Part shown: positions 42,948 through 52,327 of the stretch, piece by piece
Numbering within the stretch: position 1 is the stretch's first letter
Layout of the letters: each line of letters opens with the position of its first letter
Source: Sphingomonas sp. S2-65
GTDB taxonomy: Bacteria; Pseudomonadota; Alphaproteobacteria; Sphingomonadales; Sphingomonadaceae
DNA length: 64,000 nucleotides
Direction: 5' to 3'
NCBI RefSeq assembly: GCF_021513175.1
Contig: NZ_CP090953.1
Coordinates: 2,104,501 to 2,168,500, forward strand
The notes under the pieces: model-generated
What the model saw: only the letters and a program-made list of their open reading frames with translations
What the model was told of the DNA's origin: nothing
Databases searched by the model: none
Position numbers and translations under genes: made by a program

Positions 42948-44190
42948 CGGTCGCAGCAGCTCCGGCCTGCCTGCTCAAGCATTGTGCGGGGTCGGCCCGC
43001 TTGGCGCGCACGCAGTCCCAACGCATGCGTGGGCCGGAAAAGGCTGGATCACGAAGATAGTGGAACGACATCTCCTCGAGCCTCGAAGTCGGAGCCGGGA
43101 GTGCAGCGGGCGTCTTCGCAGCCTCGCGCCAAGCCATGAAGACGCAACGAGGGCGCGCCCCGCAGGCCTCGCCGGCAAGCCGCGGATAGTCTTCGGCCGA
43201 GACGTCCGGTCCAAGGGTCACGAGAAACGCGTTTGGATTGGAGGCGATTGGAGAAAAGCTGCGGATGGATGGCGCTGAGTCAATCTCCAGAATGGCTTCT
43301 GCCGCGAGGTCCGCTGCAGCATCTTCCGGCGCGAGCGCGTCGGACGGGCGGTGCGCCGGCGACAGCGCGGCCAATTTGGCGATGACCGGTTCGGCTCCCG
43401 CGTAGCTCGCGACAAAGGCATGTGGCTGGCCCCAGCCGCCGCTCCACCGAAAGAACAGATGGGTGCTGACCGCCGCAATCTTCTCGAGGCTCGAGCTCCA
43501 ATAAGGAACGACCCAGTCGGTGTGATAGTGCGTCGCGAGACCGACGGGCGCGTAAACGCTGCCGGCGAGCGCCCCAGCCGCTATGGCACGGGCGCTCGCC
43601 CAACGCGCCGGGGATGGCCGGCGGGCCAGAGCACCGTCGCAAGTGAAGCTGAACTGGCATCCTGTGTTGCGTTCATGCCCCTGGAAGACCACGCCGCAGA
43701 CACTGTGCGGGAAAGCGGGGTGCCTCAGGCGATTGAGCACAACCTGGGCGACGGCCCTCTGGCCCACGGCATCATTCCCCGCTTCGTACAGCACCGCAGC
43801 GGCGAGACAGTCAGTCGCGCGAGCGAGATCGGCATTTTCACCGACGAAGCGGAAGGCTCGGGCGAACGGGTTAGGCGCGGTTGAGAAAGGAACAGCGGCG
43901 TTGATCGACCGAGCGTCGTCGGGAGCGACCGGTTTGAGGGCGAGCGGCTCGACTTTCGGCATCGGCTCACGCGGCAGGGCACGGCGCGCGCTATCCCCTA
44001 CCGCGCTCGGCCCGCCCGACGCGCGCGCCGGTGGCTGTTGAGCGCGCCACAAGCCATAGCCGGTCGCCAGCAAACCCAGCACAAGGGCGATCAGGAGCAC
44101 GGCAATAGCGGGCGCCCGCGAGCGCGCGCGAGGCCCTGCGATGCGCCCGAACCCGTCCGGGCTGCCCAATATCACGGTTCCGTCGGTCAT
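42925..44190 (-). CDS. Cell wall hydrolase, SleB type
   Basis: A 421-residue envelope protein with one N-terminal membrane helix (about 28-48), a Pro/Ala linker, and a SleB-type hydrolase domain (about 118-260): ATDCLAAAVLYEAGNDAVGQ, RAVAQVVLNRLRHPAFPHSV, CGVVFQGHERNTGCQFSFTC, ATHYHTDWVVPYWSSSLEKI. It has the conserved Glu of the AVLYEA motif used for catalysis. The C-terminal 150 residues are less typical and carry several Cys. Peptidoglycan cleavage may help place the export machinery; the link is inferred from position. Confidence 0.9.
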   Translation of the reverse strand: MTDGTVILGSPDGFGRIAGPRARSRAPAIAVLLIALVLGLLATGYGLWRAQQPPARASGGPSAVGDSARRALPREPMPKVEPLALKPVAPDDARSINAAVPFSTAPNPFARAFRFVGENADLARATDCLAAAVLYEAGNDAVGQRAVAQVVLNRLRHPAFPHSVCGVVFQGHERNTGCQFSFTCDGALARRPSPARWASARAIAAGALAGSVYAPVGLATHYHTDWVVPYWSSSLEKIAAVSTHLFFRWSGGWGQPHAFVASYAGAEPVIAKLAALSPAHRPSDALAPEDAAADLAAEAILEIDSAPSIRSFSPIASNPNAFLVTLGPDVSAEDYPRLAGEACGARPRCVFMAWREAAKTPAALPAPTSRLEEMSFHYLRDPAFSGPRMRWDCVRAKRADPAQCLSRQAGAAATASGSATP

Positions 44191-44455
44191 GGCGTATCCG
44201 CCCGTTTCTATGCTAGGCTGACCGCCGGTCGCCCACGCCTTCCGCGACAGAATCGCCGCTAGGATTTCGCACCAGGTGTCAGAGCGAAACCGTCTATGTG
44301 CCTAGCGGCCTCCGCTCCCATCCGCAACTCGCGCACCGCGGCGGTCCAAGGCCACCTGTCTCATTTCGCATCGCTCTCCCCACGACGAGTTCAAACCGCG
44401 CTATACATGCGCGGATCCTTGCCCCTATGTTCGCTTTAAAGCCGGGGGGTGGAAC

Positions 44456-45607
44456 TTGGATATCGATCGAGCGAAGGATGTCGCGGGCAGGCTCCATTGG
44501 GCCGACACCGCGAAAGGGCTAATCATCCTGATCATCGTCCTTTCGCATGGGGCGCTGTTTGTCGAAGGTGCAGGGTATGCACAAGCGTGGCTTCGAAACG
44601 CGATCGGCATCTTTACGCCGGTTGGAATGCCGTTGTTCTTCCTCATATCCGGCATGTTTTCGCGCCGGCACCTCGATGGTGGTTGGGGAGCGTTGTGGCA
44701 CGGAAGACTGAGAGCGATCCTGTGGGTGCTCCTCATCTGGGTACCTATCGACTGGATGCTGTTCGCGCTGTTTCCAAACTTCCACGACACGGCACATGGA
44801 AAATATTGGTGGCAGCTGATCACGGCGTTCATCCTGCCGTCGTCCTATCTTTGGTTCATCTGGAGCCTCGGAGCCTATGCGATTCTTGGCAAGGTCCTCG
44901 GCCGGGGCTCTCCGTGGCTCTGGGCCTCACTCGCTGCCGGGGTGGCAATGGCAATGCTTGGGATGACTACCTGGCATCTTGATCGGTATGGCTTCCACTT
45001 GCTCGCGAGCGACTATTATCTTCGCGGCGCCCTCTCCTACTTCTTTTATTTTTATGCTGGCTATGCGTTCAAGCCAAGGATTGTTCGAGCTTCGCGGCTT
45101 CCGCCGCTTCCGGCCTTCGTCGTCTCGGCCGTGGCGTTCATCATGCTCGCGTTGCTTGCGCGCCTCGCTACCGGCGTAATCGGCGGCGGGATCCTTCGCT
45201 TTGTGGCGGTAGCGACGGGCATCTATGGCGCCATCTTCTTGGGCGAAGTGCTCGCATCATGGAGCGGCACGCGGCGGCTCTTCGGCAGTCTTGGCCGGAT
45301 GACGCTCCCTATCTATCTCACCCATTTGCTTGTTATGGTCCCGCTTGCCTGGTGGCTCGGTACCCTCAATAGCCCCTTGCTGCACCAAGCTGGCGTCCTC
45401 ACGCCGATCATCGTTTCGATCATCAGCCTGGCGGGGTCAGTGGCGATCACGGCTCTGGCGCCTCGCACCGCTCTGAAGCTGTTGTTCGTCCCGCCGACAT
45501 TCAGGCGTCCACCTGACGCTCGTCGTGGGATCGGGTGGCCGGCCGCGATGCCGTCGCACGGCGCACGAGACCCAGGCAATAACCCGCGAAGCAACCAGAC
45601 CGGTTAG
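44456..45607 (+). CDS. Membrane O-acyltransferase (acyltransferase_3 family)
   Basis: A 383-residue protein with about ten membrane helices. N-terminal RLHWADTAKGLIILIIVLSH carries the conserved His of acyltransferase_3 proteins, followed by PVGMPLFFLISGMF. Probably transfers acetyl or a related group to the polysaccharide. TTG start at 44456, supported by a GGTGGA site. Its TAG overlaps the stop of the convergent ExoA-like gene. Confidence 0.88.
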   Translation: MDIDRAKDVAGRLHWADTAKGLIILIIVLSHGALFVEGAGYAQAWLRNAIGIFTPVGMPLFFLISGMFSRRHLDGGWGALWHGRLRAILWVLLIWVPIDWMLFALFPNFHDTAHGKYWWQLITAFILPSSYLWFIWSLGAYAILGKVLGRGSPWLWASLAAGVAMAMLGMTTWHLDRYGFHLLASDYYLRGALSYFFYFYAGYAFKPRIVRASRLPPLPAFVVSAVAFIMLALLARLATGVIGGGILRFVAVATGIYGAIFLGEVLASWSGTRRLFGSLGRMTLPIYLTHLLVMVPLAWWLGTLNSPLLHQAGVLTPIIVSIISLAGSVAITALAPRTALKLLFVPPTFRRPPDARRGIGWPAAMPSHGARDPGNNPRSNQTG

Positions 45608-46575
45608 CGCGCCGCGCCGCGTCGAGCCCATTCGAGCAGAAAGCCGCATCCCCACGCTAGGTGCATGATCATAGCGGCGACCCCCGCCAGCATTTCGCAT
45701 GGCGACCGCGTGCGGGCGCCGATCACGATACCTGCCGCGAGGCTAAGCGAAAGCCAGCCGAGCAACGGCAGCGCGAGAACCGGCCACCAGAGTGCGCCCG
45801 GGGCAAGCAGAATGGACACCGGAACCGCCAGCGGAAGCATCTGGCGCAACCGCGGGCGCATGCGGTGAAGCCAAAGCGTGCGCGCACGACCGCCCCCATA
45901 GCCCAGATACTGCTTCCAAAGCCCCAGCGGCGCTCGGCGGGGAAAGTAGGTGATCGCGTGCTTGGGTTCGAGCCAAATGGCGCCGAGATTGCTCAGGCGA
46001 TGGTCGAGTTCGGCATCCTCGTTATGCGACATGGTCTCGTCATACCCGCCTACCTGGCGAAATGCTGATATTCGCATCAAGGCGTGGTGCCCGTGATCGA
46101 CGAAGCGACCCGAACCTAAATGCCGATGCGCGGATCCCCCTGTACCGAGCACCGAGTTTTGGGCGGCGGCGCACGCCTTCTGGAAGCAGGTCACCCCCAT
46201 GGTGACCATAGGCACGACCACCGACACCGCCTCGACTTGCCTTGCGGTCGCAACCAGTCCGCGAACATAACCGGCTGGGTATGCACAATGCGCATCAATC
46301 CGTACGAGGAAGGTGCGGCCGTTCCCGTGCTGCTGGACCGCGCGATTGACGCCGCAGCTCTGAAGCCTGCCGGGATTGTCCATCAGAACTACCCGAGCGT
46401 CGCGCGAAGCCACCTCCTTCACAATAGAGCGACTTCGATCGTCGCTTCCGCCGTCCGCCACAACGAGAAGAAAGTCTCCGTCATCGGTGAGCAACTGCTC
46501 AAGCAGCGAGGGCAGATGCGCTTCTTCGTTTAGGCAAGGAATGACGACGAGGATGTCGGCAAGATTGATCGTCAT
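45604..46575 (-). CDS. GT2 glycosyltransferase, ExoA-like
   Basis: A 323-residue GT2 enzyme with two to three C-terminal membrane helices (about 230-315). Succinoglycan ExoA-like motifs: LVVIPCLNEEAHLPSLLEQ, VVADGGSDDRSRSIVKEVAS, GRLQSCGVNRAVQQ, VRIDAHCAYPAGYV, LGTGGSAHRHLGSGRFVDHG, and MSHNEDAELDHRLSNLGAIW. It extends the lipid-linked oligosaccharide. Its ATG overlaps the stop of the GT4 gene as ATGA. Confidence 0.9.
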   Translation of the reverse strand: MTINLADILVVIPCLNEEAHLPSLLEQLLTDDGDFLLVVADGGSDDRSRSIVKEVASRDARVVLMDNPGRLQSCGVNRAVQQHGNGRTFLVRIDAHCAYPAGYVRGLVATARQVEAVSVVVPMVTMGVTCFQKACAAAQNSVLGTGGSAHRHLGSGRFVDHGHHALMRISAFRQVGGYDETMSHNEDAELDHRLSNLGAIWLEPKHAITYFPRRAPLGLWKQYLGYGGGRARTLWLHRMRPRLRQMLPLAVPVSILLAPGALWWPVLALPLLGWLSLSLAAGIVIGARTRSPCEMLAGVAAMIMHLAWGCGFLLEWARRGAAR

Positions 46576-47687
46576 CGCCGCGCCGCCTCGAGGGCCCGAA
46601 CCAAAGCGTCGCAATCGACGCGGGTTGCTATCAGATCCCCCTGAGGAATGGCGGCGACGCCCGCCGCAAGGGTCGCCACCCTCCCGCTGTCGAGCGTCTC
46701 CAGCACCTCAAGTCCCTCAAGAGCATCGTCGACCACAAGGCCTGCGTCTCGCTCGCGGAGCCACCGTCCGGTCTCGACTGAACCCAGGGCAATGGGAATC
46801 ACGCCGAAGGCCGCTGCCTCGTACAGCCGGTTGGGAAGGAGCCAGCGCGAGTTGAGCCCTTCCTCGAAATAGTCGATTGCCCAGGCGAAATGACAGCCAG
46901 CATATAGCTGCGGCAACTCGTCGCTTCGATACGGCCCGAGATAGTGCATGTGCGGCACGCTCGCGATCTGCTGCCCGAAGTCGGGGAAAATTGCCGGCGA
47001 TGGTCGCCCGGCCACCCGGATCTGGACCCTTCCTTCGTAGCGGCGGGCTAATCCTGCGAGTATCTCGAAGGTCCGCGTACAGCGAAGCATTCCGAACCAC
47101 GCAATCACCCAAGGCCGCCCCGGAGGTGATGCAATCGAGACCGGTGGAGCGCTGTCGAGCCTCAGGAGCTTGTTCTCGAGAAGCAACGCAGGCGCAGCCA
47201 TGCCCGGGCGGCCGCTGAAGTATTCGCGCAAGAACGCAGGGGATGATGTCAGGAGCAGATCGACTCCAGCAAGCAGCGTTTGCTCAATGCCCTGCACGAG
47301 CCGAGCAGGAAGCGACCGTCCGAGGAGCATCCGGTGGATGTCGAGACACTCGTAGACGATTGCCGCCGCAGGGTTGGCGCGACGAATACGCAAGGCGAGC
47401 GCCAGCGCTTCCAAATTCCGACCGATGATGACGTCGGCGTCGCGTGCGGCTGCCATCAGTTTTCCAGGCATCACTGTGTGCTTCAGAACTGCGAGCGCAC
47501 GATGCGCCAAGCGTGCGTCCCGAGTGAGCCCGAGATCGATGACGCCGGCGCCCGCAACTTCCGCGGGCAGGTTTTCGAGGCGTCGAAAGCCTGCAACCGA
47601 TATATCGGCGCCACCTTCGCGAAGCATGCGCACCCGCCGCGCGACGGCAGAATCATGGAGATCATGGACGATATACAGGATCTTCAA
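46572..47687 (-). CDS. GT4-like glycosyltransferase
   Basis: A 371-residue GT-B enzyme: MKILYIVHDLHDSAVARRVR at the N-terminus (Rossmann-like start), a middle VIAWFGMLRCTRTFEILAGL, and a C-terminal YLGPYRSDELPQLYAGCHFA with LLPNRLYEAAAFGVIPIALG (the NRxYE-type nucleotide-sugar site). TTG start at 47687. Coupled to the ExoA-like gene. Confidence 0.85.
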   Translation of the reverse strand: MKILYIVHDLHDSAVARRVRMLREGGADISVAGFRRLENLPAEVAGAGVIDLGLTRDARLAHRALAVLKHTVMPGKLMAAARDADVIIGRNLEALALALRIRRANPAAAIVYECLDIHRMLLGRSLPARLVQGIEQTLLAGVDLLLTSSPAFLREYFSGRPGMAAPALLLENKLLRLDSAPPVSIASPPGRPWVIAWFGMLRCTRTFEILAGLARRYEGRVQIRVAGRPSPAIFPDFGQQIASVPHMHYLGPYRSDELPQLYAGCHFAWAIDYFEEGLNSRWLLPNRLYEAAAFGVIPIALGSVETGRWLRERDAGLVVDDALEGLEVLETLDSGRVATLAAGVAAIPQGDLIATRVDCDALVRALEAARR

Positions 47688-47851
47688 GCTGCACTCCTGA
47701 GAGCAATCCTTCGCGTCAGGCGATGACGCAGGACCATGCCTATGTGTCTCGATAGACTGTCACCGGCGCATAGGCGAGCGGGGAGTCGCTGCAGCGCAAC
47801 AACCAATTGACCGATTAGGAGCCAGCGCCGAAAAGGCAGCAGGGGGTTTTG

Positions 47852-48814
47852 ATGCGCGGCATCTGGCGGATTCGGCAAATGCTCGCACGGTCACGTCTGC
47901 GGCGAGCGACGCATGCCGCGATGCGTGCGGTTGAGGCCTTTCCCAGCAACCGCGGCGGCGTGCGGCATGGACTCCCTGGCGCGCTCGTCGTGAACGTCAC
48001 TTCTCATCGGGCGCGCTACTCTTCGCTTCACCTGACGCTGCGCAGCTTGCTCGATCAATCCTTGCTGGCCGACCGAACCATCCTCTGGCTCGCACCAGGC
48101 GACCTGGCGACACTGCCGGACGAAAGCAGGGCGCTTACGGCGCACGGGCTCGAGATCAGGCTTTGCGAGGAATTGCGCTCCTACAAGAAACTCGTGCCCG
48201 CGCTGGAAGCATTTCCGCTCGCATTCCATGTCACGGCCGACGACGATGTCTATTATCCGACCGACTGGCTGGCCGGGCTCGTCCGCGGGTACGAAGCAGG
48301 AGATCCGGCGATCATCGCCTGGCGCGCGCATATGCTGCATTTCAGAGAGGACGGTCGCCTGGCGCCCTATACGGATTGGGAAGCGGCAACGTCCCGGATT
48401 GTTGCCGGAAAAGACGGGCGGCTCTTCCCCACTGGAGTCGGCGGCATTTTATACCCGCCGGCGAGTCTGCATCCCGATGTCCTCGACAGGTGCGCATTCA
48501 CCCGATTCTGTCCCGAGGGGGACGACATTTGGTTTTTCTGGATGGCGCAACGACAGGGCTCCAATCACCGGCGAGTAGACGGTTGGCTGGATCTTGTCGA
48601 ATGGCCTGGCACCCAGGAGGCCGGCCTGCGTGTCGGCAACATTTCCGGCGGCAACGACCGGCAGATTCGCGCCATGGAAACGGAATTTGGTTTGCTCACA
48701 CCTCCGAGCGGCTCCGGTACAACCCGAAAGGACATCATCGGGCAAAGCGCGGCAAGCGGTCGGGAATCCGGGCTCCACGACATCTCCAGGGTCACGCGCA
48801 GGGTGCCGGATTGA
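47852..48814 (+). CDS. Glycosyltransferase-like protein
   Basis: A 320-residue protein. VVNVTSHRARYSSLHLTLRS, then FHVTADDDVYYPTDWLAGLV with a DDD metal-binding-like motif, FPTGVGGILYPPASLHPDVL, and FCPEGDDIWFFWMAQRQGSN. This is like poorly described glycosyltransferases in EPS loci rather than a classical GT2. ATG at 47852 follows AGGGGG by 5 bases. Its TGA overlaps the TTG start of the next gene, so the two are coupled. Confidence 0.72.
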   Translation: MRGIWRIRQMLARSRLRRATHAAMRAVEAFPSNRGGVRHGLPGALVVNVTSHRARYSSLHLTLRSLLDQSLLADRTILWLAPGDLATLPDESRALTAHGLEIRLCEELRSYKKLVPALEAFPLAFHVTADDDVYYPTDWLAGLVRGYEAGDPAIIAWRAHMLHFREDGRLAPYTDWEAATSRIVAGKDGRLFPTGVGGILYPPASLHPDVLDRCAFTRFCPEGDDIWFFWMAQRQGSNHRRVDGWLDLVEWPGTQEAGLRVGNISGGNDRQIRAMETEFGLLTPPSGSGTTRKDIIGQSAASGRESGLHDISRVTRRVPD

Positions 48815-50031
48815 AGCGCGTAACTTTCCTCGTTCCCACGTATAATCGCGCGGGTTTTCTGCCCCAGGCACTTGATGCGATCGGAGCGCAGCTTGGGCGC
48901 GACGACGAAGTGCTCGTCATCGACGACGGATCGACGGACGCGACGCGCGAGGTCGTGTCTGGAAGAGACCCGCGGGTCGGTTATGTCTACCAGGAAAATT
49001 CAGGAAAGTCGGCGGCGCTCAACCTGGGATTGCGTCTGACGTCAGGCGCGCACGTGATGATCTGCGACGACGACGACGTGCTGCGGCCGGGCGCGGTCGA
49101 TGCGCTCTTCAATACGATGGAACGCACCGACGCGGGCTGCGCCTTTGGGCGATATTCGCGTTTTCGGGAGGATGCTCACGGCAGGCGCACTGATCTCGGC
49201 ACCGGCTACTGGCCCGATCTTGCCGAGGGCTCGATCCTGCGTCACCTTCTTGAAGACGCATTCGTGATGCACAATGCCGCGCTAGTTCGACGCGCGGCTT
49301 ATGACGCAGTGGGACCGTTCGACGAGTCAATGCTGCGATCGCTCGATTATGACATGTTCGTGCGCCTGGCACTTGCGGTTCCTATGGTCTTTGTCGACAG
49401 GCTCATGTTCGACCAGCGCAAGCATGACGGGGTTCGCGGTCCCGGGCGTGCGCTTCACAGCGCGGCCACCAGCGAAGCCGTATGGCAGGTTTATGACCGG
49501 CAGATCTTTCTCAGACTTCGCGACCAGGTCCCGCTTGAGGCCTATGAGAGGCTGTTCGACGGCGAGAACCACGACCAAGTGCGCCGGGCCGCGCTCCTCC
49601 AGCGTGCCTGTGTTCAGGCGCGGCATGGCCTGTGGGATCTGGCAGTATCGGACCTCGACGCCGCGGCAAGACAAGCGCCCGAGTTGCCATTCCTGCCGCT
49701 GCAGGCGGCGATCTCGGCCCGGATGCTTAACGGCAAGCATGGCTTTGCCGATGCCCTTCATCCCGATGTGCTTGATCGCTTGAAGCGTCTCGCGCGCGAA
49801 CCCGGCGTGGGCCGCGCGATCATTCGCGCCATGCTGGCCGGGGGCCTCTGGCGCCTGCGACCACCCGTCCCCGCAGATGCCGGCGAGATGCGGCACCTTT
49901 CGAGCGCACTGGTCGGCTCCCGGACAACCCTCGCGCTGCTCGCGCGACGCAAGCTCGGCGGCAGCGTCGCGCCATCTCGCATGGCTGGCCTTGTCGAACG
50001 GCGCGAGCCGCTTGCATCAGCCCTGGGGTGA
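48811..50031 (+). CDS. GT2 glycosyltransferase
   Basis: A 406-residue GT2 enzyme: VTFLVPTYNRAGFLPQALDA, DEVLVIDDGSTDATREVV, GKSAALNLGLRLTSGAHVMI and CDDDDVLRPGAVDALF (DxD). The last 150 residues are helical and less conserved. TTG start, overlapping the stop of the upstream gene (TTGA). Converges with the acyltransferase at 50017, overlapping by 15 bases. Confidence 0.88.
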   Translation: MKRVTFLVPTYNRAGFLPQALDAIGAQLGRDDEVLVIDDGSTDATREVVSGRDPRVGYVYQENSGKSAALNLGLRLTSGAHVMICDDDDVLRPGAVDALFNTMERTDAGCAFGRYSRFREDAHGRRTDLGTGYWPDLAEGSILRHLLEDAFVMHNAALVRRAAYDAVGPFDESMLRSLDYDMFVRLALAVPMVFVDRLMFDQRKHDGVRGPGRALHSAATSEAVWQVYDRQIFLRLRDQVPLEAYERLFDGENHDQVRRAALLQRACVQARHGLWDLAVSDLDAAARQAPELPFLPLQAAISARMLNGKHGFADALHPDVLDRLKRLAREPGVGRAIIRAMLAGGLWRLRPPVPADAGEMRHLSSALVGSRTTLALLARRKLGGSVAPSRMAGLVERREPLASALG

Positions 50032-51156
50032 TCGCGTCGTGCGACGACGCACCAGGCGCATGCCGAGCACCTTCCGCACCGGCGCATCATAATAGCGCGC
50101 GAGGAGCCAGGCAGCGACTCCCGTAGCTGCCGTTCCCAAACCAAGCATAACGAGATTGGGCAGGCCAAGCCGCCAAATCATTGCTTCGTACAGCGCCAGA
50201 AGCGGGACATGGATGATATAAGCGGGATACGAAAGCAGACCCGCGCCCCGAAGAAGAGGCGCGACTCGCGTAGTGGGCCGGCAATTACACCCGAGGACGA
50301 TAATGGCGGGAAACAGCAACATCGCCGCCGCTATGTCATAGCTGGCGTTCATGGTGCGGGGGAAAAGGGACGGACAGAACACCGCCACCAGCAAAACGGC
50401 CGGCAACCAGGAGCCAGCCTGGAGGCGCGGCAGGCGACCGCACCTGGCAGCCCGATGAAGCCCGACACCGAGGAGGAAGGAAAAGCCGACACGGGCCGCG
50501 CCGCCGTGGAGCGTTTCCCAGCGCCAGCCGGTGTTCAATCCGTCGAACTGGACTGCGACGAGGATCAGCAAGCCGGCGAAGATCGCGATCGTGATCGCGA
50601 GCGTGCGATTGGACAGACGCGGTGCGGCAAGGGCGAAGGCGAGGTTCGCCACGAGCTCGAAGAACAACGTCCAGGAAGGCTCATTCATAGCGAAGGGCAG
50701 CTCAAATAGCATCGGCGGAAGCGGCAGCAGCAATCCCGCGAACGGCAAGCCACCAAGCGCCCGCCCTACGAGGCCGTAATCTTGGTCGGCGACGCCGCGC
50801 AGGCAGAGGAACAAGGCACCGAGAAGCGCGCCAATCACCAGAAGCGGGTAAAGGCGGACGACGCGTAGCAAGGCGAAGTCCGTCCACCGCATCGCCCCGC
50901 TGTGCAAACCGGCTTCATAGGCGCGCGCAATCACGAGCCCGCTCAGCAGAAAGAAGAAGTCGACCGCCAGATAGGCGTGTTGCAGGAAATCCCGGTCGCT
51001 CGCCGCCCACCAGCGCCGATGGTAGAGAATGATCGCGAGCGCGGCGATGCCCCGGAGCCCGTCCAGGGCGAGAATGTGTTGCGCCCCGCGCGCCGGCCTT
51101 GCGCCTCGGGCGACAGACCTTCCGGCCCCGGAAGCTGCCCGTACATTCAACGTCAC
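50017..51156 (-). CDS. Membrane O-acyltransferase (acyltransferase_3 family)
   Basis: A 379-residue protein with about ten membrane helices. LALDGLRGIAALAIILYHRR has the conserved His after the DGLRG motif, then FLQHAYLAVDFFFLLSGLVI and ARAYE; MNEPSWTLFFELVANLAFAL follows. This is the standard OafA/NodX pattern for acetyl or other acyl transfer to surface sugars. GTG start at 51156. It may decorate the same polymer as the acyltransferase at 44.5 kb. Confidence 0.9.
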   Translation of the reverse strand: MTLNVRAASGAGRSVARGARPARGAQHILALDGLRGIAALAIILYHRRWWAASDRDFLQHAYLAVDFFFLLSGLVIARAYEAGLHSGAMRWTDFALLRVVRLYPLLVIGALLGALFLCLRGVADQDYGLVGRALGGLPFAGLLLPLPPMLFELPFAMNEPSWTLFFELVANLAFALAAPRLSNRTLAITIAIFAGLLILVAVQFDGLNTGWRWETLHGGAARVGFSFLLGVGLHRAARCGRLPRLQAGSWLPAVLLVAVFCPSLFPRTMNASYDIAAAMLLFPAIIVLGCNCRPTTRVAPLLRGAGLLSYPAYIIHVPLLALYEAMIWRLGLPNLVMLGLGTAATGVAAWLLARYYDAPVRKVLGMRLVRRRTTRSPQG

Positions 51157-51313
51157 TTGGCACCCCCGTTACCCCGTCCCGAAGTAAGGCAGGGATTGAT
51201 CCTTAGCAATCCAAAGGGGAACTTGACCCGCGCTCGCGACAAGGGGCAAGACGCAAGGCGGCAGGCCTGCCACGGCGTCTCCGCCGTTGCCGGCCGGGGG
51301 GAGCCACCAAGTC

Positions 51314-52327
51314 ATGTCGTCGCCCGTTTGCGTGATCATTCCCGCGTTCAACGCCCAGGCCTCGATCGCGCGCGCGGTCAGCTCAGCACTTGCGGAACTC
51401 GAAGTCGCGGAGGTTATCGTCGTCGATGACCACTCAAGCGACGACACGGCGGCCGCCGCGCGGCGCGCGGACGATGGGTCCTCACGGCTTCAGGTGTTTC
51501 GCCTTGAAGCCAATCGCGGACCGTCGGCCGCGCGCAACCTCGCGATCCGGTCGAGCCGGTCTCCCCTGGTGGCGATCCTCGATTCCGACGATTACTTCCT
51601 GCCGGGGCGATTCGCGCGGCTTCTGTCGCACGATGGCTGGGACTTGGCGGCAGATAATATCCTGTTCGTTCCCGAGGGGCTTGAGGGGGCTCCTCCCGTA
51701 TCGGTGCCCCCTCGCCCTCGTTGGCGAAATCTCGCCTTCGCCGAGTTCGTCACCGGGAATATCCCGGTTGCCGGAAGGCCTCGGGCTGAACTCGGCTTCC
51801 TCAAGCCCGTCATGAAGCGCTCGATGCTGGATAGCCTGCAATTGCGCTATGACGAGGATGTCCGGCTCGGTGAGGACTATCTGCTCTATGCAACCGCGCT
51901 CGCGAAGAATGCGCGCTATCTGATTTCGGAGGCATGCGGCTACGTGGCGGTCGAGCGCGCCGGGTCCCTGAGCGGAAATCACGTAACTGAAGATCTTGCG
52001 CGGCTGATTGCGGGCGATGCGAAGCTGCTGGGCATGCTGCCCGGCGGCAGTGTGGAGGCAAGGCTCGTCGCGCGGCATCTCGCTTCGGTGCAGGTACGGT
52101 ATGACCATCGCCGCTTCCTTGATGACAAGCGGGACACCGGCCTTGCCGCGGCGATTACGCCCTTTCTCACTCGCCCGCTCGCGCTGGCGCGTATCGCGCG
52201 CGCGGTGCTTCGCGATAAGTCTTCAAAGCAACATGCCGGGAACACGCGTGGGCCGCGCACGCTCCTGAGCGAACAGGAGTTTCTGCTGCTGCCGACGCTA
52301 GAAGTGGATGCCACCCATGTTCGGTGA
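51314..52327 (+). CDS. GT2 glycosyltransferase
   Basis: A 337-residue GT2 enzyme: CVIIPAFNAQASIARAVSSA, EVIVVDDHSSDDTAAAA, LEANRGPSAARNLAIRSSR and VAILDSDDYFLPGRF. Late part DEDVRLGEDYLLYATALAKN. Similar overall to the N-terminal domain of the 34.2-36.6 kb fusion, so possibly related by duplication. Its end overlaps the start of the GMC oxidoreductase gene. Confidence 0.88.
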   Translation: MSSPVCVIIPAFNAQASIARAVSSALAELEVAEVIVVDDHSSDDTAAAARRADDGSSRLQVFRLEANRGPSAARNLAIRSSRSPLVAILDSDDYFLPGRFARLLSHDGWDLAADNILFVPEGLEGAPPVSVPPRPRWRNLAFAEFVTGNIPVAGRPRAELGFLKPVMKRSMLDSLQLRYDEDVRLGEDYLLYATALAKNARYLISEACGYVAVERAGSLSGNHVTEDLARLIAGDAKLLGMLPGGSVEARLVARHLASVQVRYDHRRFLDDKRDTGLAAAITPFLTRPLALARIARAVLRDKSSKQHAGNTRGPRTLLSEQEFLLLPTLEVDATHVR

